In this document: one piece after another, positions 1 to 8,524 of the stretch | Position numbering within the stretch: the stretch's first letter is position 1 | Layout of the letters: every line of letters starts with the position of its first letter | Source of the DNA: an uncultured Chloroflexota bacterium | GTDB taxonomy: Bacteria > Chloroflexota > Anaerolineae > Anaerolineales > Anaerolineaceae | Assembly (NCBI GenBank): GCA_902774215.1 | Contig: CACYHU010000054.1 | Location: forward strand, 1-64,000 | Direction of reading: 5' to 3' | DNA: 64,000 nucleotides | Translations under genes and position numbers: made by a program | Notes under the pieces: generated by a model | Database searches by the model: none | The model's input: only the letters and a program-made list of their open reading frames with translations | Told to the model about the DNA's origin: nothing

Positions 1-1448
1 GGTAAGGTAATGCTCTGAAGATTCATCGAGCCGGTGAAGGCATCCGCGCCTAATGATTCCAGTTCTGAAGGGAGATCAATCTCCTCCAATGAGTCCATAT
101 ATGAAAATGCCCAGTCGCCAATGGTTTTCACTGTATTCGGTATCGTGACGGTGCGTGCTGTAGAATTATTCTGGAATGCGGCTGTGTTGATCCTGTTTAC
201 CGGAAGTCCATCAATTTCAGATGGAATATCAACATCATAGAGCTTGCCGATATACAGCAGGATCTGAATTCCGTCATCATTGCGGCTGTACATAAAGTCC
301 TGAGTCTGCTGAATGTAGTATGTGTAATTCATTTCATGTTCCTGCGCAAACTGTTCGCCAAGTGAATCATAAGTCACATGCAGCCGGACATAAGGAGAAT
401 TACTGAAAGCCATTTCATGAATCGTTCCCACTGAGGTGGGAATGACGACATCAGTCAGTGACTTACAGTCCGCAAGCACATAAGAATTTATCGTTTCGAC
501 CTTCGGAGGAAAAATAAATTCGGCAAGTTTCTCACACCCGCGAAATGCCGATCCGTTTATATACTGAACTGAATCAGGAATATGAATTGAGCGCAGACTT
601 CTGCAGTTTAGGAAAGAAGAACCATCAATTCTCGTAACAGAATCGGGAATCACAATATTTTTGAGGTTTACCGCCCCGCTGAAGGCATATGCACCGAGCC
701 GGTTGACAGAGTTAGGAATATTGACAGTTTCAACAAATGAATTATCCTCAAACGCATCAACAACCATTGTCACACCGTATGGGATATCCGCGACAGATGA
801 ATAACCGTTCCATTTCAGCAGGACCGAATTTCCAATGATCACGTATTCGTCTGTAAACGAAGAAAGCCACGGTGTATCACGAAAAGCTTTGCCGCCAAGG
901 TAATTAAGATTCTTCGACATCTTTACATCTGTCAGGTCAGCACATGCATCAAAGGCATATTCACCGATTGAAGTAACGGTGTCAGGAATGTCAACCGAAG
1001 ACAGGTTGATACATCCGGCAAACGCATAGGAGGAGATCACATTCAGCGAATCCGGAAGTGTTATGCGTGTTAACGACGTGCAATAGCGGAATGTATTTGT
1101 TTCAATACGCGTCAACCCTTTAGGAAGGGAAACATCAGCAAGGGAGGTACATCCATGAAAAGCATAGCCTCCTATGGAGGTTACCGTATCGGGAATCACG
1201 ACGGACTGGATCGTAATATTGCTTTTGAACAGATTTTCATCCAAAGCAGTCACGTTAATACCGTAAATATTCTCAGGGATCTCAATATTTTTCCCGTTTC
1301 CGCGATAAGCAGTGATGGTCAAACCGGTTCCGTTCGTTATATATTCCCAATCACCGAACTCGTGAACATCACGCAAAGCGCTCTGTCCGTAAACAGGCAC
1401 TGTACACAAAATCAACAACACAACGATTGCAAAAGCTAACCTATTCAT
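1..1448 (-). CDS. BspA-like leucine-rich-repeat surface protein (3' end beyond window)
   Basis: The minus strand is open from an ATG at 1448-1446 to the window edge (482 codons), so the protein is partial at its C-terminus. It begins with a signal peptide (MNRLAFAIVVLLILCTVPVYG) and continues with about 14 repeats of roughly 23 residues of the LRR_5/BspA type, recognised by recurring phrases such as IPDTVTSIG, YAFAGC and LTRITLPDSL. Proteins of this family are usually exported and bind host or matrix molecules; that role is inferred here. There is no Shine-Dalgarno before the ATG, and a TATAAT box lies 9 nt upstream, so the mRNA is probably leaderless. No anchoring signal can be judged because the end is missing. 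Confidence 0.85.
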   Translation of the reverse strand, partial: MNRLAFAIVVLLILCTVPVYGQSALRDVHEFGDWEYITNGTGLTITAYRGNGKNIEIPENIYGINVTALDENLFKSNITIQSVVIPDTVTSIGGYAFHGCTSLADVSLPKGLTRIETNTFRYCTSLTRITLPDSLNVISSYAFAGCINLSSVDIPDTVTSIGEYAFDACADLTDVKMSKNLNYLGGKAFRDTPWLSSFTDEYVIIGNSVLLKWNGYSSVADIPYGVTMVVDAFEDNSFVETVNIPNSVNRLGAYAFSGAVNLKNIVIPDSVTRIDGSSFLNCRSLRSIHIPDSVQYINGSAFRGCEKLAEFIFPPKVETINSYVLADCKSLTDVVIPTSVGTIHEMAFSNSPYVRLHVTYDSLGEQFAQEHEMNYTYYIQQTQDFMYSRNDDGIQILLYIGKLYDVDIPSEIDGLPVNRINTAAFQNNSTARTVTIPNTVKTIGDWAFSYMDSLEEIDLPSELESLGADAFTGSMNLQSITL

Positions 1449-1457
1449 AACGGTACA

Positions 1458-1463
1458 ATTATA
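1458..1463 (-). promoter_or_regulatory. -10 box of leaderless LRR gene
   Basis: The minus strand reads TATAAT, then 9 nt, then ATG. A transcript starting about 7 nt after the -10 box would begin at or beside the start codon, and no purine-rich SD fits between. No convincing -35 was seen. Confidence 0.5.
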
Positions 1464-1672
1464 ACCTAATTAATTATTCTTACCCGGTAAATCTTACTGT
1501 TTATCTGTTCACTCAGCAGAACTCGGCAGAAACAAGAATATCTGAATATTCCAATAAATATTATTAGCATATTATAAAGACGTAACAGAAAAACAAAATG
1601 AATAACAGAAACGATGTGAAAATCTGCTAAAATGAGCGCATTGCAGGTTAAAACTGAATTACTGGAGAATCT

Positions 1673-3604
1673 ATGAGCAGACTGGATGCCATTACACAAT
1701 ACGAAAACGCATTGAAGGCAGGAAAAAAATACTATAACAACGCACTCAGCAAGGGAGAAGACCCTTATCCGGATGTTTTGGATGAAAAAGTAAACCTTGC
1801 AAATGTCAGCTCCGTCAATGTCGGAATTGTTGACATACCCATTGACCGCATCATCGGCACATATACCGGCGGACGGAAAAATGCATTTGCGGGAAATTAC
1901 ATGCCGCTGATGGATCCGAAATCCGAGTTCGGCCAAAAATGGATCAATCTTTGTCTTTATCAGATGGATGAAGGTATAACAGACCCTATCCTTTGCTACG
2001 AATATCTTGGCAATTTTTACATACAGGAAGGGAACAAACGCGTCAGTGTTTTGAAAAGTCTCGGCGCCACTGATATTACCGGAAATGTAATTCGGCTGGT
2101 ACCTCAAAAGTCTGAAGACCCGCAAATCAAACTCTATTTTGAGTTTTTGAATTTCTATAAGCTCTCCAGACTTTATACGATCATTTTCACACAAGCCGGT
2201 TCCTATCAAAAGCTGCAGGCAGCAGTCGGGCTGGAACCGGATCAGGAATGGTCGGAAGAGATAAGACGGTCATTTAATTCCAGATTTACAAGTTTTTCAT
2301 CCGCCTATGAGCAGCTCAACAGCGAAAAACTGCCACTTACAGCCGGCGACGCGCTGTTAGCCTATCTGAAGGTGCACCCGTATTCCGAACTGCAGGAGCA
2401 GACCGACGACGAAATCAAACGCGACCTTGAAAAAATATGGCCGGATATCCGTCTGCTGGCACGCGGAGAGCCCATATCTGTCAGCACAGAACCGGAGGAA
2501 AAGGGAAAAAGCCTGATCAACATCATTTTGGGAACCCCCCGACTGGAAATCGCTTTTATTTATGATTTCGATCCTCAAAAATCCGCATGGGCAGCAGCAC
2601 ATTACCGTGGACAGAAATATCTGGAGGAACGATTCGGCAATTCAGTCGGCATCAAATCATATCTATGCGAAGGAAATGTAGATGAGGTCATGAGCTCGGC
2701 GGTGAAAAAAGGATCCAATGTCCTGTTTGCGGCAACGCCTACACTTATTGATAACTGCCGCCGTATCGCTGCTGAATATAAAAATATTGCCGTATTCAAC
2801 TGCTCACTCTCAATGCCCTACACCGGTGTCCGCAGCTATTACTGCCGTATTTATGAAGCAAAATTCATTGCCGGTGCCATTGCCGGAGCGATGGCAGATA
2901 AAAACAAAATCGGATACATCGCCAATTATCCCATCATGGGCAGCACTTCAGCGATCAACGCATTCGCCCTCGGCGCTCAGCTCACCAATCCCAGAGCAAA
3001 AATCATTCTGAAATGGACATGCCTGCCGGGAGATCCGATATTGGATTTGAGAGCGGAAGGGATCAATATTTTCTCAAACCGCGACACAGACGCAGCCAGC
3101 GATTTGCTGCGATGGGGATCCGGAATTTACATTGAGATTCCGGATGGGACTTTCCAACCGCTTGCCGCACCGCAATGGAACTGGGGCACTTATTATGAAA
3201 AGACTGTCCAGAGCCTCATCAACGGCGGCATTGACGCACTGCGTGACCGGAATAATGCCGTCAATGACTGGTGGGGGATGAATACCGGCGTCGTCGACCT
3301 CGTGATAGACAAAGATCTGCCCGAAGGCCTGAAACGACTTTCAGATTACCTGAAAAAAGGACTTATTGATGGTACAATAGACCCATTCCTGACCAGTATC
3401 ACAGATCAAAAAGGGAAGGAAATCAGTAACGGGGCACAGCCGCTCCCTGTGGAGGAATTAATACAAATGGACTGGTTATGCAGCAATGTTGAAGGTTCCA
3501 TTCCTCAATTTGACCAGCTCCTGCCGCAGTCACGCAATCTGGTCCGTTTGCTTGGGATATACCGGGAAAGCATCCCTCCGGAAATTGAGGAAGCTGTCAA
3601 ATGA
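1673..3604 (+). CDS. Soluble ParB-like / BMP (PnrA-like) substrate-binding fusion protein
   Basis: 643 residues with no signal peptide or lipobox, so it should be cytoplasmic. The N-terminal part (about 50-145) resembles the ParB/sulfiredoxin fold: a PIDRIIG segment followed by the EGNKRVSVLKSLGA phrase typical of ParB-like nucleotide-binding domains. From about residue 290 (LEIAFIYDFDPQKSAWAA) to about 550 it resembles the BMP/PnrA family, which normally are lipoproteins binding nucleosides for ABC uptake. Here no export signal and no permease are present, so a sensing role is more likely than transport (inference). SD TGGAG precedes the ATG, and a TAAAAT box at 1628-1633 could be the -10. 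The stop overlaps the next start (ATGA), implying translational coupling to the phosphoesterase. Confidence 0.8.
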   Translation: MSRLDAITQYENALKAGKKYYNNALSKGEDPYPDVLDEKVNLANVSSVNVGIVDIPIDRIIGTYTGGRKNAFAGNYMPLMDPKSEFGQKWINLCLYQMDEGITDPILCYEYLGNFYIQEGNKRVSVLKSLGATDITGNVIRLVPQKSEDPQIKLYFEFLNFYKLSRLYTIIFTQAGSYQKLQAAVGLEPDQEWSEEIRRSFNSRFTSFSSAYEQLNSEKLPLTAGDALLAYLKVHPYSELQEQTDDEIKRDLEKIWPDIRLLARGEPISVSTEPEEKGKSLINIILGTPRLEIAFIYDFDPQKSAWAAAHYRGQKYLEERFGNSVGIKSYLCEGNVDEVMSSAVKKGSNVLFAATPTLIDNCRRIAAEYKNIAVFNCSLSMPYTGVRSYYCRIYEAKFIAGAIAGAMADKNKIGYIANYPIMGSTSAINAFALGAQLTNPRAKIILKWTCLPGDPILDLRAEGINIFSNRDTDAASDLLRWGSGIYIEIPDGTFQPLAAPQWNWGTYYEKTVQSLINGGIDALRDRNNAVNDWWGMNTGVVDLVIDKDLPEGLKRLSDYLKKGLIDGTIDPFLTSITDQKGKEISNGAQPLPVEELIQMDWLCSNVEGSIPQFDQLLPQSRNLVRLLGIYRESIPPEIEEAVK

Positions 3605-4242
3605 AATTACTTGTGGTTGCCGACGAGGAGAGCCCTTACCTCTGGGATTATTATCAGCCGGGGCGTTTGAAAGGGATCGACATGATCATCTCCTGCGGAG
3701 ACCTTGACCGCCACTATCTGGAATTTCTGGTCACCATGGCTAATGTTCCGCTGCTGTATGTTCCCGGCAACCACGACAAAAGTTATTTATACCGTCCCCC
3801 TGAAGGCTGTGAATGCGTCGATGACAGACTGGTCAAATGCAAGGGTCTGCGTATTCTCGGTCTCGGGGGATGTGTCCGTTATAATTACGGTGCATATCAA
3901 TACACAGACAAAGAAATGGCCCGGCGGATCAACAAACTTGTACCAAAAATCATCATGGCCGGCGGCGTTGATATCGTCATCGCACATGCTCCGGCAAGGG
4001 GGTACGGGGATCAGGAAGACTTCGCACATCACGGTTTTGAGGCTTTCCTGCCGCTGATGGATAAGTACCATCCGCAGTTCCTGTTCCACGGGCATGTCCA
4101 TCCGCGTTACGGGTTTCAAATACCGCGTTCCGTGATGTATAAGAATACGGTCGTTTACAATTCTGTCGGCTGGCACATTGTGGACATAGAACCGCCTGCC
4201 AACCCGGGTCTGCGCTCCCGGCTCATGAGGGAGATTTTTTAA
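3601..4242 (+). CDS. Calcineurin-like metallophosphoesterase
   Basis: 213 residues. Visible metal-binding motifs of the family are GDLD (33-36), GNHD (56-59), a histidine at HAPAR (129) and GHVH (164-167). The usual first motif D-x-H reads ADEES (7-11), so the first metal ligand set is altered. Members hydrolyse phosphomonoesters or phosphodiesters including cyclic nucleotides; the substrate here is unknown. Its ATG overlaps the stop of the BMP-like gene by 4 nt, so the two are probably made in a fixed ratio and work on the same ligand pathway (inference). Confidence 0.85.
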   Translation: MKLLVVADEESPYLWDYYQPGRLKGIDMIISCGDLDRHYLEFLVTMANVPLLYVPGNHDKSYLYRPPEGCECVDDRLVKCKGLRILGLGGCVRYNYGAYQYTDKEMARRINKLVPKIIMAGGVDIVIAHAPARGYGDQEDFAHHGFEAFLPLMDKYHPQFLFHGHVHPRYGFQIPRSVMYKNTVVYNSVGWHIVDIEPPANPGLRSRLMREIF

Positions 4243-4268
4243 AAAAGGGAGCACCTGAGGATATCTTT

Positions 4269-4291
4269 CTCCGTTTCTGTACCAAACGGAG
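4269..4291 (+). promoter_or_regulatory. Hairpin before the DUF6198-type gene
   Basis: CTCCGTTT and AAACGGAG form a perfect 8-bp stem around a 7-nt loop, ending about 8 nt before the SD (GGAGG) of the next gene. No T-run follows, so it is more likely an mRNA stability or initiation element than a terminator. Confidence 0.35.
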
Positions 4292-4313
4292 GCAAACTTC
4301 GGAGGTACATCAT

Positions 4314-5003
4314 ATGAAAACGAAAAAAGTCTTTCCAAGTGAACTTGCATATCTGATTGGCATTATCGTACTTGCATTCGGCGCTGCTTTTATGGAAAAA
4401 GCTGATTTCGGCATGTCCATGGTCGTTGCACCCGCTTACCTGCTCCATCTGAAAATATCCGAATATCTGCCTTTCTATTCTTTCGGGATGTCCGAATATG
4501 TTCTGCAGTTTTTTGTGCTGATCCTGCTGTGCATTGTCATGGGAAAATTTAAAAAGGGATACCTGTTTTCCTTTGTGACTGCTGTTTTTTATGGCTTTAT
4601 CCTTGACTTTGCCATGAAACTGATCAGTTTTCTGCCTCTGCCGGGCATACCGGGACGCGTATTTTTTTATCTCATCGGGATCACATTTTGTGCTGTCGGG
4701 ATATCGCTGATCTTTCACACCTACATTCCTCCCGAAGCATATGATCTGTTTGTCAAAGAGGTGGCAGCAAAAACAGGAAAGGATATAAACAAGGTCAAAA
4801 CTGTTTACGACATCTGCAGCTGTGCTGTCGGAGTGATCCTATCTTTTATTTTCTATGGATTCGGCCATTTTGTCGGTGTGAAAGGCGGGACAATTATCTG
4901 CGCCCTGATCAACGGATACCTGATCAGCCTCTGCAGCAGGTTTTTTGAATCCATTTTTGTCTTCGAAGACAAACTGCCCTGGCGAAAATTCTTCAGCGAA
5001 TAA
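4314..5003 (+). CDS. YczE/YitT-like (DUF6198) multi-pass membrane protein
   Basis: 229 residues with about five to six hydrophobic segments (starting at roughly 12, 55, 82, 115, 160 and 185). The opening (ELAYLIGIIVLAFGAAFMEKADFGMS) and the ...FVGVKGGTIICALING... stretch match the YczE/DUF6198 group of integral membrane proteins, whose function is not established. SD GGAGG lies 8 nt before the ATG. It is 71 bp after the phosphoesterase on the same strand and may be the third gene of that operon, although a hairpin intervenes. Confidence 0.75.
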   Translation: MKTKKVFPSELAYLIGIIVLAFGAAFMEKADFGMSMVVAPAYLLHLKISEYLPFYSFGMSEYVLQFFVLILLCIVMGKFKKGYLFSFVTAVFYGFILDFAMKLISFLPLPGIPGRVFFYLIGITFCAVGISLIFHTYIPPEAYDLFVKEVAAKTGKDINKVKTVYDICSCAVGVILSFIFYGFGHFVGVKGGTIICALINGYLISLCSRFFESIFVFEDKLPWRKFFSE

Positions 5004-5086
5004 ATATAAATTCATGTCCGTAAGCCGAAGCAACTGATGGTACAATTGATTAAACTAACTGAAAGGAAACAAGTGGAGGACAAAAG

Positions 5087-5893
5087 ATGAAATTATTCGG
5101 TTATCCGGAATTTGATGAAAACGGAGTACGTACGCTCTGCACTTATGACAATGAATACAGCCATATGCTGATGGATGTCCGGATCTATCGCATCCCGGCC
5201 GGTGAGAAACGCAGCTTCTGCCGCGAGGGCGAGGAAATTGCCGCACTGCTTCAGAAGGGAAGAATCGTTCTCAGCGCAGGTGAACTCTCCATGGAAGCAT
5301 CCCGCAAAGACGTCTTCACTGAACTGCCGTATGCCGCACATGTCTGCACAGGAGACACCATCACCATCGAAGCCATTGAGGACGCAGAGGTACTGATCCA
5401 ATGCACCCATAATGACAAGACCTTCCCTGCAAAATTATATGGACCCAAAGATATCCCGTGGATCTATTCCGGAGCCAAAGGAAAATTCGGCAACACCGCC
5501 AACCGTCAGGTCAACACAGTATTCGACTACGAACACGAGCCCTGGTCCAACATGGTTCTCGGCGAAGTCATGAACGACCGCGGCAACTGGTCCGGTTATC
5601 TGCCTCACAGCCATCCGCAGCCGGAATGCTATTACTTCCTGTTCGACCGTCCTGAAGGTTTCGGCGCCAGTTTCGTCGGCGACCAGGTTTTCAAGAGCGT
5701 TGACGGAAGCTTCTCAGCCATTCCGGGCGGTGAACTGCATCCGCAATCCGCGGCTCCCGGTTTTCTGATGTATACCTGCTGGATGATCCGCCACCTGGAC
5801 GGCAAGCCCTGGCTGCAGACGGACCGCTGCGAAGATGAACGGTATACCTGGCTCCACGATGCCAAAATCGTCAACCAGCCTGAATTTCATTAA
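5087..5893 (+). CDS. iolB: 5-deoxy-glucuronate isomerase (IolB family)
   Basis: 268 residues, the normal IolB length, with two cupin halves. Recognisable features are the N-terminal YDNEYSHMLMDV/IYRIPAGE region and the C-terminal SHPQPECYYFLFDRPEGFG segment with the metal-ligand His and Glu, followed by HPQSAAPGFLMYTCWMIRHL near the end. IolB isomerises 5-deoxy-D-glucuronate to 5-dehydro-2-deoxy-D-gluconate in myo-inositol catabolism. No other iol gene is in the window, so it either completes a pathway encoded elsewhere or acts on another uronate. A TACAAT box about 45 nt upstream and SD GGAGG suggest its own promoter. Confidence 0.88.
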   Translation: MKLFGYPEFDENGVRTLCTYDNEYSHMLMDVRIYRIPAGEKRSFCREGEEIAALLQKGRIVLSAGELSMEASRKDVFTELPYAAHVCTGDTITIEAIEDAEVLIQCTHNDKTFPAKLYGPKDIPWIYSGAKGKFGNTANRQVNTVFDYEHEPWSNMVLGEVMNDRGNWSGYLPHSHPQPECYYFLFDRPEGFGASFVGDQVFKSVDGSFSAIPGGELHPQSAAPGFLMYTCWMIRHLDGKPWLQTDRCEDERYTWLHDAKIVNQPEFH

Positions 5894-5997
5894 TACTCAT
5901 AACAGCTGCCGGCAAAATTGTGAAGGCAGACAAAACGAAAAAAAGGAGCTGCCGCAAATTCTAATTTTGAAAAGCCATCGGGAGGGAGTGCTTCGCA

Positions 5998-6046
5998 GGG
6001 ACGCGGAATAAACGTCAGCTGGGAGCGAAAGTGATTCCCGCGTTCC
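5998..6046 (+). ncRNA. Stem-loop H1 in structured intergenic region
   Basis: GGGACGCGG (5998-6006) pairs with CCGCGTTCC (6038-6046): 9 bp including one G-U, with a 31-nt loop. It is followed 12 nt later by the stronger H2. Confidence 0.35.
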
Positions 6047-6057
6047 GGTTAATTCAG

Positions 6058-6098
6058 TCGGGGGACACGCGCTGAGCAAGCTCACGCGTGTCCCCCGA
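6058..6098 (+). ncRNA. Very stable stem-loop H2 in structured intergenic region
   Basis: TCGGGGGACACGCG (6058-6071) pairs perfectly with CGCGTGTCCCCCGA (6085-6098). After a one-base bulge the helix continues with TGAG/CTCA around a 4-nt loop. No T-run follows on either strand, so it does not look like an ordinary terminator. Confidence 0.45.
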
Positions 6099-6252
6099 CA
6101 CCCATTTATAAGCTGCTGAATCACTCCGTTGATGTTACGATTATTCAGATGATTCCCCAAAACAAAAGATGAGCCATTTTGCGTTATTTAAAGGCACCAA
6201 AGCTGGCGGGTGACTGAAGGTCAGCCCGACCGGTCCCGGCAATATCTCCATG

Positions 6253-6293
6253 GGGCGGGAAGTTCTCCCTCCAGCAAGACCTGCTGCCCGCCC
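6253..6293 (+). ncRNA. Two-tier stem-loop H4 in structured intergenic region
   Basis: GGGCGGG (6253-6259) pairs with CCCGCCC (6287-6293), enclosing an inner hairpin CAGCA-agacc-TGCTG (6272-6286) stacked directly on the 3' arm. A smaller hairpin (6208-6227, TGAC/GTCA extended by GGG/CCC) lies just upstream. Confidence 0.4.
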
Positions 6294-6334
6294 ACCATTG
6301 TGAAGCATTTGCTTTTGATGGTATTTCTGAATAA

Positions 6335-6366
6335 GGCTGTCGTACACCATATCAGATGCGACAGCC
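6335..6366 (-). terminator. Hairpin after the ATP-grasp gene
   Basis: GGCTGTCG (6335-6342) and CGACAGCC (6359-6366) form an 8-bp perfect stem starting 12 nt beyond the stop of the minus-strand ATP-grasp gene. The following T-run is weak, so termination efficiency is doubtful. Confidence 0.4.
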
Positions 6367-6378
6367 CCATTTTGTATT

Positions 6379-7560
6379 TCAGTCAAGGACGAAAGCAAAA
6401 AATTCTTCCATTTCCGTCTTTTGCTTAAATCTTGCCATATACACATAACGTCCCATGGAAGGCCAGTCAATCGGTGGCATTTCTTCCTGCAGAACGATGT
6501 CATTACGGTAACGCTCCATGATTTTCTCATGGCTGTGAGAAAAGACGTGCCCATCCTTCCGGGCTGCATAAGCACAGAGATAATGATCGTCGGAATCGGG
6601 AGAGATTCTCCGGCCATAAGTGACCATCTCAGCATAAATACGATAAACATCAACCGACTGGGCATAGTTCATCATGTCCGGATCATGACCGCCGGCAGGA
6701 CGCATATTTACTTCCATCAGAGCATAATCACCGGCTTTCCCGATCCCTTCATAATCCTTTGTGATATTTATAAATTCAAAATGGACGAAACGGCAGTCCG
6801 CACCAAAGGCGATCACAGCTTTTCTGCCCAATTCACGCAGCCGCTGAGGAACCTCCGCTGTCGTATAAAAATGGACATCCTCATCATTCTGTACCGAATC
6901 CAATACAGAGGGATATGTGCACATCGATTCAAAAAGCGGTTCACAGTTCAAACCTATGACAGCGTCGTATGTGCAGATATCTCCGGACAAAAATTCTTCC
7001 ATGACATAGGGGACTGCCGGGAGATCAGCATAGAAAGAAATCAATTCAGCCTCATTATTCAATTTTCCGGCGCCATTGGCTCCGACACCGATATCAGGTT
7101 TTACAATAACCGGATAGCCCACTTCTTCAGCAAACGCTTTTCCTGATTCAAGATCAGACACGATATGCTGACGTGCTGTGGGTATCCCGGCTTCAAAAAA
7201 CACCCGCTTCATGCCGGATTTTCTTATAAGGTCACCGATTTCATTATCCCGTGTACCTACGCTGATGTTGAAATCCGTACGCAGACGGGCATCTACAGGC
7301 AGCCAATATTCATTCATTGATTCCAGCCAATCGATTCTGCCGTATTTATGGATGAAAAAAGCAGCCGCCCGGTAGACCTGATCATAATCCTCAAGTGTAT
7401 TCACATAATAATACTCAGTCAGCGCTTTTTTCAGCTGATCATTCAGATTATCGAAAGGAACATCACCGATAGCGAGTACATTTACACCAAGCTGACTCAA
7501 ACGATCACAGAAAAAAGTGATGCTGAGAGGATATGCAGGGGAGATAATCACATAATTCAT
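6379..7560 (-). CDS. ATP-grasp domain ligase
   Basis: 393 residues. The middle shows the ATP-grasp signature: VIVKPDIGVGANGAGKL (151-167) is the nucleotide-binding lysine and glycine-rich loop, followed by the VMEEF hinge (186-190). MEVNMRPAGGH near 280 supplies the Mg-binding Glu and Asn and an Arg. Such enzymes join a carboxylate, activated as acylphosphate, to an amine or thiol; the substrates here cannot be told. The start codon overlaps the stop of the upstream esterase gene by 4 nt, so the two are translationally coupled and probably act on the same metabolite. Confidence 0.85.
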   Translation of the reverse strand: MNYVIISPAYPLSITFFCDRLSQLGVNVLAIGDVPFDNLNDQLKKALTEYYYVNTLEDYDQVYRAAAFFIHKYGRIDWLESMNEYWLPVDARLRTDFNISVGTRDNEIGDLIRKSGMKRVFFEAGIPTARQHIVSDLESGKAFAEEVGYPVIVKPDIGVGANGAGKLNNEAELISFYADLPAVPYVMEEFLSGDICTYDAVIGLNCEPLFESMCTYPSVLDSVQNDEDVHFYTTAEVPQRLRELGRKAVIAFGADCRFVHFEFINITKDYEGIGKAGDYALMEVNMRPAGGHDPDMMNYAQSVDVYRIYAEMVTYGRRISPDSDDHYLCAYAARKDGHVFSHSHEKIMERYRNDIVLQEEMPPIDWPSMGRYVYMARFKQKTEMEEFFAFVLD

Positions 7561-8327
7561 TGGCAGGCCTCTTCATACAAAAGATAATTCATAAAAAGGG
7601 GGATACGCTTTTCCCAGGCAGCTTCACAGTGACAGGCTCCGGGAACCACACGGGCAGCCACATCAGCGCCCGAACAGGTGAGCTCTGCCGCTGATTCAAA
7701 TAATTCAGCGATCTGCCCCCGTTCGTCCGGATCAAACTCACATGTGCCAGTATCCATATAGATCCGGGTCGGTTCCTGAAGCGGAGTATCGGAAAACAAT
7801 TGATGCAGATGTTCCCCTCCGAAGCAGAAACTCGGCGAAAGAGCAGCAGCGCGGGAGAAAACATCATTATAAGCAGTCACAGCATAGAGAGACATCAGGC
7901 CGCCCATGGAACTTCCGGCAATCAGCGTATTATCCCGGTCCGGAAGTGTACGATAGGTGCTGTCGATGTATTGTTTAAGCGGTCCTGTGATCCAATCCAT
8001 CGTCAATTTGCCCTGGCCTTCCATGCTGCCAAGCTCCGAATCATCATAATCCCATGGCGCATATTCATTCATCCGGCGCTCACCCTCATGATTGCACTCG
8101 ATGGCGGCGATTATCAAAGGCAGCCGCGACCGGTTCAGATACTCCTTCATTCCCCAGCTCTTCCCATAGGAAGCGTGGCTGTCATAGAACACGTTATGTC
8201 CGTCAAACATATATAACACCGGATAATACTGCTCAGATTTAAAATATTTTTGCGGCAGCCAGATATATAAGCGTCTTGGCTTTTTCACAGGCAGCTCAGG
8301 AATCTGAACTTTTTTGATGCGGACCAT
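7557..8327 (-). CDS. Alpha/beta-hydrolase (esterase D / enterochelin esterase type)
   Basis: 256 residues with no signal peptide. The nucleophile elbow is GSSMGG (138-143, Ser140); PVLYMFDGHNVF (36-47) is the typical oxyanion-side strand of the putative-esterase family; an acid in the FDPDERG region (about 197-203) and a histidine in GACHCEAAWEKR near the C-terminus complete a plausible triad. It is the first gene of a two-gene minus-strand unit with the ATP-grasp ligase. A hydrolase plus ligase pair suggests making or remodelling an ester- or amide-linked small molecule or peptide tag (inference). Confidence 0.82.
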   Translation of the reverse strand: MVRIKKVQIPELPVKKPRRLYIWLPQKYFKSEQYYPVLYMFDGHNVFYDSHASYGKSWGMKEYLNRSRLPLIIAAIECNHEGERRMNEYAPWDYDDSELGSMEGQGKLTMDWITGPLKQYIDSTYRTLPDRDNTLIAGSSMGGLMSLYAVTAYNDVFSRAAALSPSFCFGGEHLHQLFSDTPLQEPTRIYMDTGTCEFDPDERGQIAELFESAAELTCSGADVAARVVPGACHCEAAWEKRIPLFMNYLLYEEACQ

Positions 8328-8450
8328 AGAGTTTCTCCCTTGTTTTGTTTCACGTAATATGAAAATATTACCATCACCATCACGATCAGAAGGAAAATTC
8401 CCGCATATCAGATTACAGATAAAAAGTACAGGTATCAGAAACCGGACTGA

Positions 8451-8492
8451 AAAAACATCCCCGGTAGGAAAAACCTCCCGGGGATGTTTTTA
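8451..8492 (-). terminator. Terminator of the opp operon
   Basis: AAAACATCCCCGG (8452-8464) pairs with CCGGGGATGTTTT (8478-8490), and an inner AGG/CCT continues the stem. On the minus strand it follows the oppA stop by about 35 nt and is trailed by a T-run. Confidence 0.8.
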
Positions 8493-8524
8493 TTCTTTAG
8501 TGCTTATACTGCGTTTCAGAAAAC

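Larger units (their letters stand above)
5894..6378. other. 485-bp non-coding region with serial hairpins
   Basis: No convincing gene was found on either strand between iolB and the convergent ATP-grasp gene. The stretch instead carries at least five separate stem-loops (5998-6046, 6058-6098, 6208-6227, 6253-6293, 6335-6366). The words AGCTGCCGGCAAAATT and AGCTGCCGCAAATT also recur near 5904 and 5949. It could be a structured RNA or an intergenic mobile repeat. Confidence 0.45.

Noticed and set aside
5897-6160. Minus-strand frame of 87 codons in the structured region
   Set aside because: No SD, Ser/Arg/Cys-rich composition expected from antisense of GC-rich hairpins, and it crosses perfect stem-loops.
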